Under the pieces are notes generated by a model. It did no database searches and was not told the origin of the DNA. It saw only the letters and a list, made by a program, of their open reading frames with translations. Made by a program: the position numbers and the translations under genes. Shown here in pieces: positions 1 through 11,602 of a stretch of 64,000 nt of DNA (positions are counted from its first letter, which is position 1; each line of letters begins with the position of its first letter). Origin of the DNA: Rostratula benghalensis (Eukaryota; Chordata; Aves; Charadriiformes; Rostratulidae); NCBI GenBank assembly GCA_013399305.1, contig VXAI01000097.1, forward strand, positions 102,263-166,262, written 5' to 3'.

Positions 1-102
1 GCATCGCCGGGCTGCGGGAGCCGCTCGCTCTCTCTCCTTCGCTCGCTCGTCGGGCCGCCGCTCCGCTGCTCGCTGCCACGGCTCGGGGAGGAGAGAGCGA
101 GC

Positions 103-132
103 GGGGAGGGGAGGGAGCGGGGGGAGGGAGGG
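103..132 (+). other. G-quadruplex-prone run in the leader
   Basis: Six G runs of three or more (GGGG, AGGGG, AGGG, then a run of six G, AGGG, AGGG) lie within 30 bases on the + strand. This fits the usual G3+N1-7 quadruplex pattern, so it could fold in the non-template strand or in the 5' leader RNA if transcribed. Confidence 0.6.
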
Positions 133-183
133 ATCTCTCTTTACTGCAACTTCTCCCGGCTGGCGGCAATTTGTTGCACCCCC

Positions 184-210
184 CTTCCTCCTCCTCCTCC
201 TCCTCCCCCG
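184..210 (+). repeat. TCC trinucleotide microsatellite
   Basis: About six to seven consecutive TCC units flanked by further C runs lie in the putative 5' leader. Polypyrimidine triplet repeats in leaders are often length-polymorphic. Confidence 0.75.
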
Positions 211-231
211 GTTCGGAGATCCTCTGTGGTG

Positions 232-256
232 CGGGGGGAGGAAGGGGGCGGGGGGG
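232..256 (+). other. Second G-quadruplex-prone run
   Basis: Runs of six, five and seven G separated by one to five bases overlap a GC-box-like GGGGGCGGGG sequence. This could be an Sp/KLF-type binding site, a quadruplex, or both. Confidence 0.5.
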
Positions 257-521
257 CGGCTCAGTTCATCCCGCCATCACCGGCAAAAGCAGAGCCGCTC
301 GGGGGCTCTTGCAAAGATCGCTGGCCTCCCCTCGGGATCGCACCTCCGCCGCCGGAGCTCCGGGAGCTTCCCCGGGCGCCGCGGCCGGCCCAGCTCCTTC
401 GCCCGCCGCCCGCCCGCGGGGTCGACCCCGTCCCGGCGCCGTTCCTCGGCGCTGGCCCCGCGGAGCGCCCTGCAAACCGCTGCGCCGGGCTACGGCGAGA
501 GCGCTCTCAGTCTACAGGTTG

Positions 522-584
522 ATGCCTCCGTTGCAGCCATCCCCATGGAAAACAAAAGCGCAAATGAAAGAATGCCATAAATAA
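522..584 (+). promoter_or_regulatory. Upstream ORF 1 (20 codons)
   Basis: The first ATG on the + strand of the putative leader opens a 20-codon frame starting MPPLQPSPWK and ending with TAA at 582-584. It has a pyrimidine-poor, moderate start context (ggttgATGc, with T at -3 and G at -1). It sits 62 bases before the proposed donor and would be a typical short upstream ORF if the transcript is real. A functional peptide is not implied. Confidence 0.4.
545..580 (+). promoter_or_regulatory. Upstream ORF 2 (11 codons), overlapping uORF 1
   Basis: A second ATG with a better context (ccccATGg, G at +4) opens MENKSANERMP and stops at TAA 578-580. It overlaps uORF 1 in another frame. Two overlapping short frames just before the splice donor would be expected to lower initiation at any downstream start codon. 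Confidence 0.4.
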
Positions 585-645
585 AAGAAAAAAAAAAAAA
601 ACAAACCCAAAAAAAAACCCCCAAAACAAACCAAAAAAGACCAAA
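583..645 (+). repeat. A/C-rich low-complexity tract before the donor
   Basis: Roughly 60 bases consist almost entirely of A with C triplets (aaaaaa, accc, aaaacaaacc) and end in ACCAAAG at the donor. It could bind poly(A)- or CA-rich RNA-binding proteins if transcribed, or be an expanded simple repeat. Confidence 0.6.
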
Positions 646-652
646 GGTGAGA
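641..652 (+). other. Candidate 5' splice site of exon 1
   Basis: The sequence CCAAAG|GTGAGA matches the vertebrate donor consensus at positions -2 to +5. It marks the proposed start of a long first intron. A second donor-like sequence, AAGGAG|GTAAAG, occurs after 1208 within the island. Confidence 0.5.
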
Positions 653-3397
653 TTTTGCTGCCGCCCCCCTGCTCCCGGGGAAGGACCGAGCCTCCCCGGC
701 CGGCTGCCGTAGAGAAGCCGGGCGGCGGGGGGGGCGCAAAGAAGGGGAGGGTACGGGAAGGCTAGGGAGATACTGCGATGCGGAGCCGCTCCGCGGGGGC
801 TGCGCGCTCGACTGCGTCGTTATGGGACGCGCTGCAGCCCGGGACGGGGTCAGAGACGCTGCAGCGCTCCGCAACCGGTAGCCGCGGGGGCCGCCTCGAC
901 GGACGGGGGATGCCCGATAAGGGTATCGAGCTCCGCGGTGCGGGGGCAGGGGGACCAGCTATGCGCTGCCCTGCTGCGCGAATCTGGGAAGCGCAGGGAG
1001 TTGCCTGGGGTCGGGCTGCCGGCCGGGTGGCCTGCGGACGCGGTGCAGCTCCTTGCCTATGGCGTTCAAGCACCGTCGGGCTGCTCCGCGCAACTTCCGC
1101 GACGCGAGCCTGCCCGGCACCGCGGGCTGGCGGGGAGAATCCCCGAGTGCCGCGGGGAGGAGGGCGCACCGCGGCCGGGGGCCGGCGCGCTGCCCGGGGA
1201 TAAGGAGGTAAAGCGGGGGAGGCCGGGTCGGGGCAGGTGCGGTTCGCAGCACCGCGGGAGGCTGCGGGCGGGAGGCGGCCGCAGCTCTGGGAGGCCTTAG
1301 CGACACAGGGCGACACGGCCCGGCCCGGCCAGGCGGCGGGTCCTCCCCTTCGTGCAGCTCCTCGATGAGCTGAAAGTTGCCGTAGTCCTCAGGGCTGGCT
1401 GTGCATTTACTGCGCTCCGTTAGCAATAGACGGTAACGCACCAGTGGCTCATGCGTTACCCCCGTTTATCTGGGATAGACGTGAAAGCGCATCCACAGTT
1501 TTGAGGACATAAACCAAGCAAGGCAACACTTGCACCCTTAGAGCTTTGTTTTCATAGTTCTTTGGTTACATGTTTGCATTTCTTTTCTTTTAAATGCTTA
1601 ATATTGAATTATTTTCTTAATTTAAGAATAAATAAAATAAGAAAGGGTTTCCAGATGCTTGAAAGGATAGTTTAATAAAAGACCAGTATTTAATTTGGGC
1701 AAACATTTCCCTTGTTGTTGTTGATGATGTGTGTTATGCTCATCCCTGTGCTTTTTGGTTTTGTGCTGATAGCACAGAGAAACATTAAAAACAACTATCT
1801 TTTGAATTTTAAACTTCACACAAATCCCTATAAACCCATTTATTGCATTTACTGTATTTGAAGATTACAGCCATGCAATGTTAAAGCAATGTCATAGCTA
1901 CACTGGAGATACTCCACTGTAAATCTTTCATGCTGAAATGTACACTTTGGTGAGAAATTGGCCATGCTTGGGAGCAGTTGGAGTTGGGGTTTGTTTATTT
2001 ATTTTTCTTCTGGGTGAAAGAAAAAAGTGTCAAGTAGCTAAAGGAAATGCACACATTTTATACTTAAGCAAACAAACAAGCAGAAAGCCCTGACATAGCA
2101 GCTTTTAAGTCCACAGATAAGTGGGCTTTGAAAGTGTCTCAAACTTAAGAGTTCATGCAGTCCAGGATAAGCAGTATGTATCATTAAGTTCGAACACACT
2201 ACGTTTGCAGGGGGATCCCTGTGCAAAATTTTATGCGTTATTTTTTTGACTAAAAAGCACGTGAAGACCCACTGTCAATGGGTCAAAATCCCCAAATTGC
2301 CTACCCCTTTTGAGGTACAGGGCAATTGCTCTTCTCCCATTTTAAACTCGTTTAACTTCTTGGAGCTTCAGAATTAGATGAATACTCCTGGGCTGCCGGG
2401 GGCTTTGGGTCAGACCCTTTTGTAAGCAAGACATCAGAATGCGGCGCAGTGCTTCACGGCCACAGGGGAGTCACTCTACATGCACACTAGTGTAAGTGGG
2501 AGCAAAATCTGGTTCAGCGCTCACACTGTACAGAGATATTTAGTCTCATAGCAACAAGGGATTCCAGAAGACTTCCCATTTGAGAGGACAGTGGTACCTG
2601 GCAACGCCGCTTGCTGTACTAAATATGGTTCAGTGTGTTTTCTGTATTTTCTAAATAGCTTTGGACCTTTCAAATAGGGTGAGTCCTATTCAGAAACATC
2701 CATCTTCAATTTCTTCACTTGTCACCCGCATGAAGATTTATAAAATATTAAAGATATCTCAAGTTACCAGCGTAGACTTCTCTGAAAGACTTTTCTGAAT
2801 AAATTCCACTGACAAAAATTCACCCGTCTTTCAGCCTATTAAGATTTGTATCCCCAACTAAGGAAATAATACCTATCAAACAATTTATAAGCTGCTTAGG
2901 CCAAGAGAGATTTACAGAACCATCTCGCTGTGAACGTTTAGGTTTTCGCTGGAGCTCTAACCCCATACATCTCCAGCAATATAGAGGCTGTGGTCCCAGC
3001 AGTAGCTCCTGCTAGGGAACCACTCCGCAGGAAATCTCCCAGTTGTGTTTTAAAGAAGAGATGTTCAGCACCTGAAAGCTGGTAAAGCACGGTGATGGCC
3101 TTGGAATCCATTTCCAACACAGGACCACTGCAGCTGGGAAAAGCAGTGAGGAAGCAAGGAATGCATTCTCCTGATAGTTAAGGAGTAAGAGCAAATGTGT
3201 ATGAGATCTAAGTTCTTCTGAGTTCTTAAGGGAAAACAGCAATGAAGTGAAAAAATGAAGTGCATCATTTCCAAATGTGTGTTCTTTTTTTTTGGAAATA
3301 CAACTCAATTAATCTTTTCAACAGAACTTCAAACTAATTCTACAGAACTACTAACACTGGAACTCTGTAGCAAAGACAGCAGCCTTTGCTCAATTCT

Positions 3398-3448
3398 AGA
3401 GGTTTAATACTTTTAAACTTTTAGTACTTTTAGTACTTTTAAACCTCT
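3398..3448. repeat. Inverted repeat with internal tandem copies
   Basis: Arms AGAGGTTTAA (3398-3407) and TTAAACCTCT (3439-3448) are exact reverse complements. The spacer carries repeated TAGTACTTTT-like units, so the segment is both a hairpin and a short tandem repeat. Confidence 0.7.
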
Positions 3449-5331
3449 ATTACAAAAATGCAGATACTCTGCATTTAATTCTGTGGAAAGATTGTCCCAA
3501 ACTTAAGATTTATTCTGCACTATTGAGGTATTTTATAAATAAAAACATGTAGAAATTGCTGGAATATGGTCGTGTTCAGATTGCATTATATATATATCTA
3601 TAACTAAGTCCCTAGTATTTTTGGTTGTGTCAAATGCATTTTGCATAATTATTTTATTCCTGTTCACGCAAGAAACCCCGAAATTATGCATGGCCAATGC
3701 AGATCTAAATTCAGGAGCACAAGAAATGACGTTAGCCCATTTTCACTAATGAACTTGGAAACTACTACTGGCTTTGAATCACAAAAAATAGAGCAGATGA
3801 TATCTATTATTAGGTTATCTAGACTAAACCTTGCCAATGCCCACCGGATTTCATTTTCGTTACTTTTGAGTTACTCAGGCAATAGTCTGTCACCAGTCAC
3901 TGGAGGTGATTATTCCAGCCCAGTGGTTCTCTCAGCTGGAATGTTTCTCCTGATGCTAAGTTTAACATTTTATTTTGTTGAAATTCACCCAGTTCATCTT
4001 TCACATATGCCTGAAGTGGCATTATAAATCTTTTTCCATTTTGAATCCAACCAAAATAGATGGTATATTGAACATATAGTAATGAATACAGATGGATATA
4101 TTTCCACCAATTAGTTTTCGCAACCTTTAAATATTTTTTTTCCCACTGTTCTCCGCATGTCAGCATCCGGTTGACATTTCTTTGCTACTGGGCTAGTCAC
4201 AGCTACAGTAGTTCTCAAAATTTTATTGCTGATCTTCAGCTGATGCTGGGCAAGTGCCACTGGAGTAGAAATTAATCTCTAAAGAGATTATCTCTGTTAA
4301 TTAGTGACATGATGCAGCCACCATAAGAACCACAAATATACATCCATTTAACCATCTAAAAGTTTTCCTTTTTTTTCCCTTGACTTACCCAATTAGGTGA
4401 TATGTTAGTATATTTTCAATAAATTTGACCAAAGACTGTTTCCCAATGTTTTTCATAGTGGTAGATTCATAAGAGGGACAGTAAGCCTAAATATTTTAGA
4501 ATAACCATTGTGCAACTTCCCTGTTGCAGTGCATCACATCTGCTTAGAATTTCTGATGTATTTTTCTTTTCAAGTCATGTGTTGTTTTTTTTTTCCTTTG
4601 GCTTTTTGGTTGTACTATTTCGCTGTTCTTGTCTTCTACCTACCATCTTAGTGATTTTTCTGTTCAGGTATGATTTTGTTCCTCTTTTTTGTTTCTAGAA
4701 AAAGAACTGTGCCAGCAGTTCGTGTCATGTGGACAGTTGCCCATTGGGAACTCACTGCACTTTCTCCCAGGTAGCAGTCACCGGTTGGTAATAGCTTTTG
4801 GCCACAACTGCTAAAGGCTGTAGAGGAGCTGCCTAAGAAGAAGTGAAAGGTTCTGAAAGACCACTCTGATGCTTTGAACCACTGGTAAATTCTCCCAAAA
4901 CACTAATCTGAAGTGACACAATACACCAATCACAGATACAATGGAATGTATAGTCAAAATATGTTACCATGTTCCTCCTTCCATGTTGTACTCATGGTTC
5001 GTCTTCAGCATAGCTGCTTATCAGGCAATCTCCCCTTATATAATTTAAATCTTTGAACAGCTCAATTCTGAAGTGTTGGGTTTGTCCTCTTACATTTTAC
5101 CTTATACACTCAACCTGTTACAGGGAGCACCTAGCTTTCCAGTAGCTGCTCTGACACATTTAACAGCACAATTATAGATGACTTGGTAACCACCCATTGA
5201 CTAAAAATAACCTAGCAACTGAAGACACACTTAGGTATTTATACTTAGATATCCCAGAGGAACCCTTCACAGCTCCTGTAGCTGGGGAAAACATATGTAT
5301 CTCACCAAATGCAGTAGGCTAGGAATCCTCA

Positions 5332-5357
5332 GGGGTGGGGGCGGGGGGACGTAGGGG
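5332..5357 (+). other. Isolated intronic G-quadruplex motif
   Basis: GGGG-T-GGGGG-C-GGGGGG-ACGTA-GGGG sits alone in sequence that is otherwise AT-rich. It fits the G4 pattern with loops of one to five bases. Confidence 0.6.
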
Positions 5358-6187
5358 AAGTGATAACATTGCACAGCTGAAAGATTTCACAGACAACACT
5401 CTGCCAGCTAATCCAACTCTTATCCAACTAGCTCTGCAATTAAGGTTCCCTACTGAGAACAATGAGAGCATTATGACCTGGGGAATTTTCTAAATAGAAA
5501 AATCCCAACGCATCTGGGATTACAAAATTTAGAGCTTTAAAAATACAGCTCCTATACTGATGGTACTTGCAACAAGCACAGATCTGAAGGAACTAGTGCC
5601 AGTATGAGAAAATGCATGAGCTGTAATGAATGAGCTGCCAATGAGGAGGGAGTCAGGGCAGCACATCCTGTGTGAAGAACCTGGAATGAGGAAACTCATT
5701 TTTGCCTTCCAGAGTATGGATTAGGTTTTTTCATATGAGATGTACCAAGTTTTCAGCCAGCCTGTTCAGGAAGAAATATTTTAATGTCTCAAGAAAGAGA
5801 CATCTAAATGATGTGATTAAATTTCTATGATACATGATTACATATGCTATGGCTGCCTACGAATAGTTTTATATATTTGAAGGGAAAAAGAAATTCAGTA
5901 TTAAATTGATGGTACCACACATGTCTTAACGGAGAAACTTGTAATACTACAGTGTCTATCTGTGCATCCTTTTCTACTTTCATTTTTTTTTCTGGTTTGT
6001 TTATGGCCTTAATCTATTCTTGTTTTCAAAATATGCCTTCATTCTGCTAAAAAGACCTGAATAAGTAGCAATTTACATCCAGGAAAATTACTGATCTCAA
6101 AGAAAGAGTCTACAAGGTATCAAGCATCTTTCTACTTGCTTCCAGTTGCAAGACTGTTACCTTGAAATCATAATGAAGTGTTCAAAG

Positions 6188-6309
6188 TTAGGTTGGATGG
6201 GACCTTGAGCAACCTGATCTAGTGAAAAATGTCCCTGCCCATGGCAGAGGGCTTGGACTAGATGGTCTTTGAAGGTCCCTTCCAACCCAAACCATTCTGT
6301 GATTCTGAG
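6188..6309 (+). mobile_element. CR1 LINE fragment, 3' end
   Basis: The segment runs from 'aggttggatgggaccttgag' through a GCCCATGGCAGAGGG block to 'ggtcccttccaacccaaacc' and ends in ATTCTGTGATTCTGAG. This is the 3' UTR and tail of a CR1 retrotransposon in + orientation. Only about 120 bases remain, typical of severe 5' truncation during target-primed reverse transcription. No coding sequence is left. Confidence 0.93.
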
Positions 6310-9300
6310 TTTATGATAAATCAGAGAGATCATACAACTACTGACACTCACAATTAAGACTGGTGGCCAAGGTATAGGCTTGAACGTTCTAATGATTGTA
6401 GGACTATTCACAGCAATCACAATGAAATTAAGAGGGTTTATCCTCTTATTTTTACCTTTTCATATATGTTAAGATCACTTAAATTTTTAACACTTCTTGA
6501 AATACACTTCTTTTTTTTTAGAAAAAGGATTTGTATTATAACCAGCATGATTAAACAAATGAAATTAACGGAATTTAGTTATGATCCACAGTTTCCAGCA
6601 TCGATTCCCGAGGGTCTAGCCTAAATGCACAGAACTAAAACGCTGTAACATTCAGTGAGTAAGTTCTTAATTGAAAATGAAACCCATGGAGAAAGCCATT
6701 GTTGAATAAGCAGTGACTGTATGTGCCAAGTCACAAACCGTTATAGAAATGCTTACCTTTATAGAACGGCTGATAGCAGCATAGTATGGAAAAGTTAATA
6801 AGCTAATATACTTGGGGGATTTGTTGCTTCCTCCCATCTTCGTGGAGGGCAAAAAGAAAAAAAATATCAAAATTCTACAGGAGAGAATTCTCCTATAAAA
6901 ACTTATACTCACTAGCAACTTTACCAATAAGCTCTTTGACCTATAGCTTGAACTTTAACCAGAAAACTTACTTTACATTTATTAAACTGTTGACTTTCCA
7001 CCTCAAAACCTGGCTATCACAAAAATTGATCAGGAGCTGAAACCAGGCCACAATGGACACTTTTAATTCTCTCCATTAGTGGTTCTTAGTGTAGTAAGTA
7101 GGAAAGGGAGCAAAATAAGCAAAAATGGAGCATATCCAGAACAAACCAGGCACCTCCACAGTTAGTTAGAACAGGTTCTGAACATATGAGGAAAAGACAA
7201 TGACTGCCTCCGTAATATTTGAGCATATTGTGTGATGTTACTGAGGGAAGCAGTAATCTTTGGTCACTAATAAGCTAGCAGAGGGGAAACAAATATTTTT
7301 TCCGACAAATGTCAGTGCAGATGCTTTAAAAATTATTCAAAACCTCAAATAAACAGTTGAAAATTGTCACATGCACAAAAGAAACAATTATTACATTTTA
7401 AGTTTAAATTAAAATGGGTTTACCACTATGGCACTCTTTTTTTTTTTAATCTGAAAACTCATGTTTTCAAAAGATCTACGCCTGCATCAGACTGTGACAT
7501 TAAAGGAGGCCCAGAATTTTATATATTAAACTGTATTACACTTCTAAGTTTGTGTTCAGGACTTCATTCACAAATCTTGAATAAGTAAAGGAGAAAGTGG
7601 TTTTTCAATTTAAAATCTTAAATCTTAGAACACAAACTTGTTTTTATTCTGAAATATGTTATTCTGAAATAGAAACCAATAATTTTACAAGCCATTCATG
7701 TATAATATAGTCCACTAGTTCCTGACAGTAAAGAAAGAAAAAGTATTAGCCAGTCTCTAGCTTTTATTAGGTATGGCCAGTTAATACTAAATAGTATAAG
7801 ATGTATTACATTCAGTAGGATGAAAATGGATTACTGCAAGCTAATCTGAGATTTATTACTGGACTCTGTGGAATTAACACACTGGAGGCCCATCTATGTA
7901 CACCTGGGGTGGGATAATGGCTGGAACTGCAGATTAATATAACCTTCCCTTGTCTGTGCAACCTATTCATTATTTGCTTGTCTGTTCGGTTTTGTGTGAA
8001 TTTTATTTCTCCTATTTATCAGATACATCAGGCAGCCTCAACTAACTTCTGTCAAAATCCTGGAGACATGGTAGCTGATTCAGCTGGATTTCAGCTGGAT
8101 AAAACATTATAAAGCGTGTTATACAAACATTGTAAGATATAGAACATCTTTCTCTACAGCAGAATAAACACTCTCCCTGGCCACTGCTTAACCTTAAATA
8201 GAGGAGTGAAGTGGATCGTGGACTATTCTTTGTGCCAGCTCCTGGGAGGTTTCAGCATCCCCCCTACGCTGGACTGTCCTGACCATCGTACTCATCAGCA
8301 GGCTTTTGAACAAGAGACAGAAAGCTTTCGCTGATTTCTTCACTTAGTGCACACTCAGTGAGAGCCCTGCATCAACACCCCATGTCTATACTGACCTCCA
8401 TGCACAGGTTCAAGTTCAGTAGCCCATACAGCTTTAGTTGTCTGTGTCCGTATATGAAAGGGGAGGTGAGTCCTGGTAACTATTTGCTCCTGACTGAGCA
8501 AGAGTGTGTCAGGTAATATCTAGATAGTAGACATGATCCAGGGATTATGGCTTGAATACAAGTTTTAGTCTTAAACTTGCATATTGGTTAAGCCATGCCT
8601 GCAAAAACAGCTTTGACCTTAAAGTCACAGTGAAAATCTAAGTATGGTTTACCTCACCAGTATACTAATATAATATTATGACATTACATTAGTATAATAT
8701 TATACATTGAATGGCTACTAGAGTAAAAGTAGACACATTAGAAGTGGGTAATAATGAATAAAAGTTTTTATGTATGAATTACCACATACAGATTAGATAC
8801 TGTATTTAAATTTTTAAAATACTTGTTACCGCTTTTTATTTTTTTTTAATTATTTTTTTAACAAAAAAATGTGCAATTGATTTTGTTTAATATTTCAGAG
8901 GAAGCTGATATAGTCTATTCTGTCTATTATAATACACAGAATAATAGGTCAGTAACACAGTTTATAAACTACATGCTCTGAATCCATGCCATAGTGCTTT
9001 GAGAATGTGTCAACACTCAGTGATTTCCTTACCCAGCTCAAAAGCATCTTGGAAGCACCCCGGGCAATGTCTCATATACAGCCATTGAGGGTTATCCGCT
9101 CCAAAATAGCTCTTATAATCTGAATGGAAGAACCATAAATGATTCAATTGAAATCACTTCTGAAAATGCAAAAGGAAATGAACACAGAATAAACTATAAC
9201 ATTAGGGGGTCTAAAAGCCCATACACCTGAAGATTTTGAATTTAAGACTCTGGCATTTCCCCTTACAGTCATCCTACTCTATGTAACAACTACTTTAAGA

Positions 9301-11602
9301 TGCTGAGAACAGTATTCATAAAATTGGCCTTCAGTGATTTTAGAAGAGATTTTTGCGTAATTTCAGATATAAGAAGATAGCAAAGACATCCAAGTGCATC
9401 TGAAAGGTAGGAGAGTCTCTCCCCATGTCTCCTTCTGTCTTTGGAAGAGGTTAAGTATTCATATCTCCCTTTTAAAGAAGATAAAATACAGGACATAGCA
9501 CATACCTAGTTATACCCTTCATAGTAAAACTGTGTAAAATAAAAACTTGAAATCTAATGCCACCAAATGTTGGATCCACAAACAGCTTCCTTTGTGTTTG
9601 GTTTTTAGTTTTTTATAACTTTGTGAAGAAACAATGCCAGAAAAAAAATATAATTTTCTTTACAGGAAACTAAAGGAATTCCATAAAACTAGAATAAAAC
9701 TTCCAAAACACTTGACAATTACTTTAAGAAATGAGGGACTAGCAAAAGACAAAATACTAGCTAGAATAATTGTTATATTATAAAGGATATTTTAGATTTA
9801 TTTCGAATGCCACCTACATTTTCTATTGTTTTCTTCTCTGTGCCTACACGTAACAGATTATTTTTTTTCTTCTTTCAGGAGCCATTAGGTTTAATTTTTT
9901 TTTTTTTTTTTCATAATCACTCTAGAGCAATATAGAAGAGATACTGTACAGGTGTGTATTTTATGTAGTAAACTGAAATATCAAATAGTTTGAGCAAGAT
10001 AACATCTAATCGTATATTAAGTGTAGCCTGAGGGATCAGCAAGTGAGAAGTTATTCTGTTGGTGTAAACACATGCAACTGGCATCAGTTCTAAACACATG
10101 CCGTAGGTGTGAAGGTCTTTATCAATAATGTCCTATCAAAGCAGATAGAATCAGTAAATGACCAATGACCTCCTACTATGAGAAATGGCTGCAGTTTGTT
10201 TTTCCATAAGGAAAAGGGTTTACCCCTTCCAGATTGTGTACTCTGCTGCTTCTCATACAGAAAAGCATCCTCGAGAATGCAGCCATTAAACCAGTAATGC
10301 AACTGTAATAGCTTCAGTTGGTTTAACTGTTTTCTTTTTCTTTTTCAGATATGCTGATGCAGATGCATATCTTCCTTTTGACAGGTACAACAGGACAACA
10401 AATTTTAAACAGAAATTTGAATTTTCCAATGTTTGTGGTGCTCATCTTTTTTAATTGGCTGGTTATCAGAACTGAGTTTTGTAAACAGGTGTCTTTTTGG
10501 GTTTTAAACTATTTTTTTCAAACTATATTAATCTTTATAATCCCAATTATTTTTTGTGTGATGCATACAGTGTATCAAAGAGGATTACTTTGACAGAAAA
10601 TGTAAAATATTTTCTGTTTTTTAAGAAGATAAAAGCAATCCTTTGAATTACATTTTTTTTTCTGAATATTTTGGTGGAGATTTTATTTTCACTGCAGTAG
10701 CCTACTATGAAAATATATTTGTACAGGAAAATTTTGGTAATGAAGGATTTTACTTAAAGGATGCCTAATAAACAGAAGCATGAATAAACTAAAAGTTGGA
10801 AAGATATGTTATGGTATAAAGCAACTGAGAGAAAATAATGTTTCATTAACAATTGTTAATGATGCTTTCTCTCCTTGACTTTATTTGTACTTTTTTATTC
10901 AATTCTGCACTAAGTTATATTATAAAATTTGGTTTAATAAAATTGATTAAATATCTCATAATACAGGTCCTGCATTTACTGACTGACTTTTAGAAAATAT
11001 GGCTGTACTGGGTCTCTGGCTAAACCCAGACAACAGGATACAGTATGTGAGGTTGGGAGCAGCCTGATTGGGAATCCAAATAAAGATTAGGAGTTGATGC
11101 TTATGTCTCCTTTCGTAGTAAGTTTGTACAACACTGTAATAGTGCACTTCTGTCTTTGATTTTAAGTTCTTCTGTCCAGAGTACTGTATGAATGTTATGT
11201 ATGGGTATAATAGAGGATAGTACCAACTCCATTCAGTACTCAGAGAGTACTCCTTCCCTGTGAGGAAAGTCTAGCCATAGATTAACACAATATTTATCTT
11301 GAGAAGCATTTCCACTGTGTCTCTTATTGGAACTTTATTAAAAGTAATTGTATTGTAAAATGTAAAAGTACATACTCAAATGGCAATAGTGAAGGGATGG
11401 ACTTCACAGCAAACCAGAAAATTCATGAACCCCAGAGCAAATGAGGCTTGTTCTCCTGTATGTTTACAGTTTGTAATTGACTGCAAGCTTTGATTTCCTG
11501 GTTTTTAAGACATTTAATATGGTAGGAGAAGGCATAATCTTAATTCTCACCATTGGGACATTTATAGGATCTTTGTCTTCTAATGATCATCTACTTTCAG
11601 AG
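6310..11602. other. AT-rich noncoding stretch with one exon-like segment
   Basis: No repeat family was recognised. Low-complexity T or A tracts occur (for example 9896-9911). A duplicated AT-rich motif, TATAATATTAT, appears at about 8670 and 8693. A modestly GC-richer patch at 8160-8520 shows no family likeness. The only exon-like signal is at 10349-10384, listed separately. Reading frames here are short and lack motifs. Confidence 0.6.
10349..10384 (+). other. Candidate 36-nt microexon
   Basis: A long polypyrimidine tract ending in TTTTTCAG (10341-10348), with a branch-point-like TTTAAC about 20 bases upstream, precedes 36 bases. These are followed by GACAG|GTACAA, a good donor. Two of three frames are open: one reads YADADAYLPFD, and another has ATG-initiated MLMQMHIFLLT, which would resemble the start of a signal peptide. 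The strand matches the proposed exon 1. The length (12 codons) is compatible with a neural-type microexon, but matches by chance to splice consensus are common in 60 kb of DNA. Protein identity is not recognised. Confidence 0.3.

Larger units (their letters stand above)
1..646 (+). other. Putative first exon, 5' untranslated leader of an unidentified gene
   Basis: This is read as a 5' UTR exon because it lies in the CpG island, has no ATG on the + strand before 522, and ends at AAG|GTGAGA (646|647), a good vertebrate 5' splice site. The left boundary is unknown because the transcription start may be outside the window. The long frames through this exon begin at TTG or GTG and are rich in Pro, Arg, Ala and Gly, as any frame in CpG-island sequence would be, so they are not called as protein. 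The gene product is not recognised. An alternative is that transcription reads through to a second donor-like site (AAGGAG|GTAAAG) after 1208, giving a longer exon. The exon assignment is inference; the splice consensus and absence of ATG are seen directly. Confidence 0.5.
1..1430. promoter_or_regulatory. CpG island promoter region
   Basis: The first 1.4 kb is extremely GC- and CpG-rich, in sharp contrast with the AT-rich remainder; composition falls abruptly after about 1,430-1,480. It contains GC-box-like GGGCGG sequence around 245-260, long G runs (103-132, 232-256), and many CGCG and GCCGCC clusters, with no obvious TATA box. In vertebrates such islands mark promoters and first exons, often of developmental or neural genes. 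The island is cut by the left edge of the window, so the transcription start may lie outside it. Transcription is inferred to run on the + strand because that strand has a good splice donor (after 646) and an ATG-free leader. A bidirectional promoter cannot be excluded. Confidence 0.85.
1481..6187. other. AT-rich noncoding stretch, no gene seen
   Basis: No repeat family, RNA gene or convincing exon was recognised here. The longest frame (3641-4027, +, 128 codons) starts with TTG, has no recognisable motif and is treated as chance. Local structures are an inverted repeat at 3398-3448 and a G-rich run at 5332-5357. The stretch is consistent with the 5' part of a long intron. Confidence 0.6.

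Noticed and set aside
171..584. 137-codon + strand frame in the CpG island
   Set aside because: It begins at TTG, there is no ATG before 522, and the Pro/Arg/Ser/Gly-rich composition is what GC-rich sequence gives in any frame. Only the short ATG frame at its end is kept, as a uORF.
762..1316. Long frames on both strands of the CpG island (up to 184 codons)
   Set aside because: Stops are rare in GC-rich DNA; the frames overlap in several phases and on both strands and contain no recognisable domain.
3641..4027. 128-codon frame
   Set aside because: Starts with TTG, no motif, no splice context; consistent with chance.
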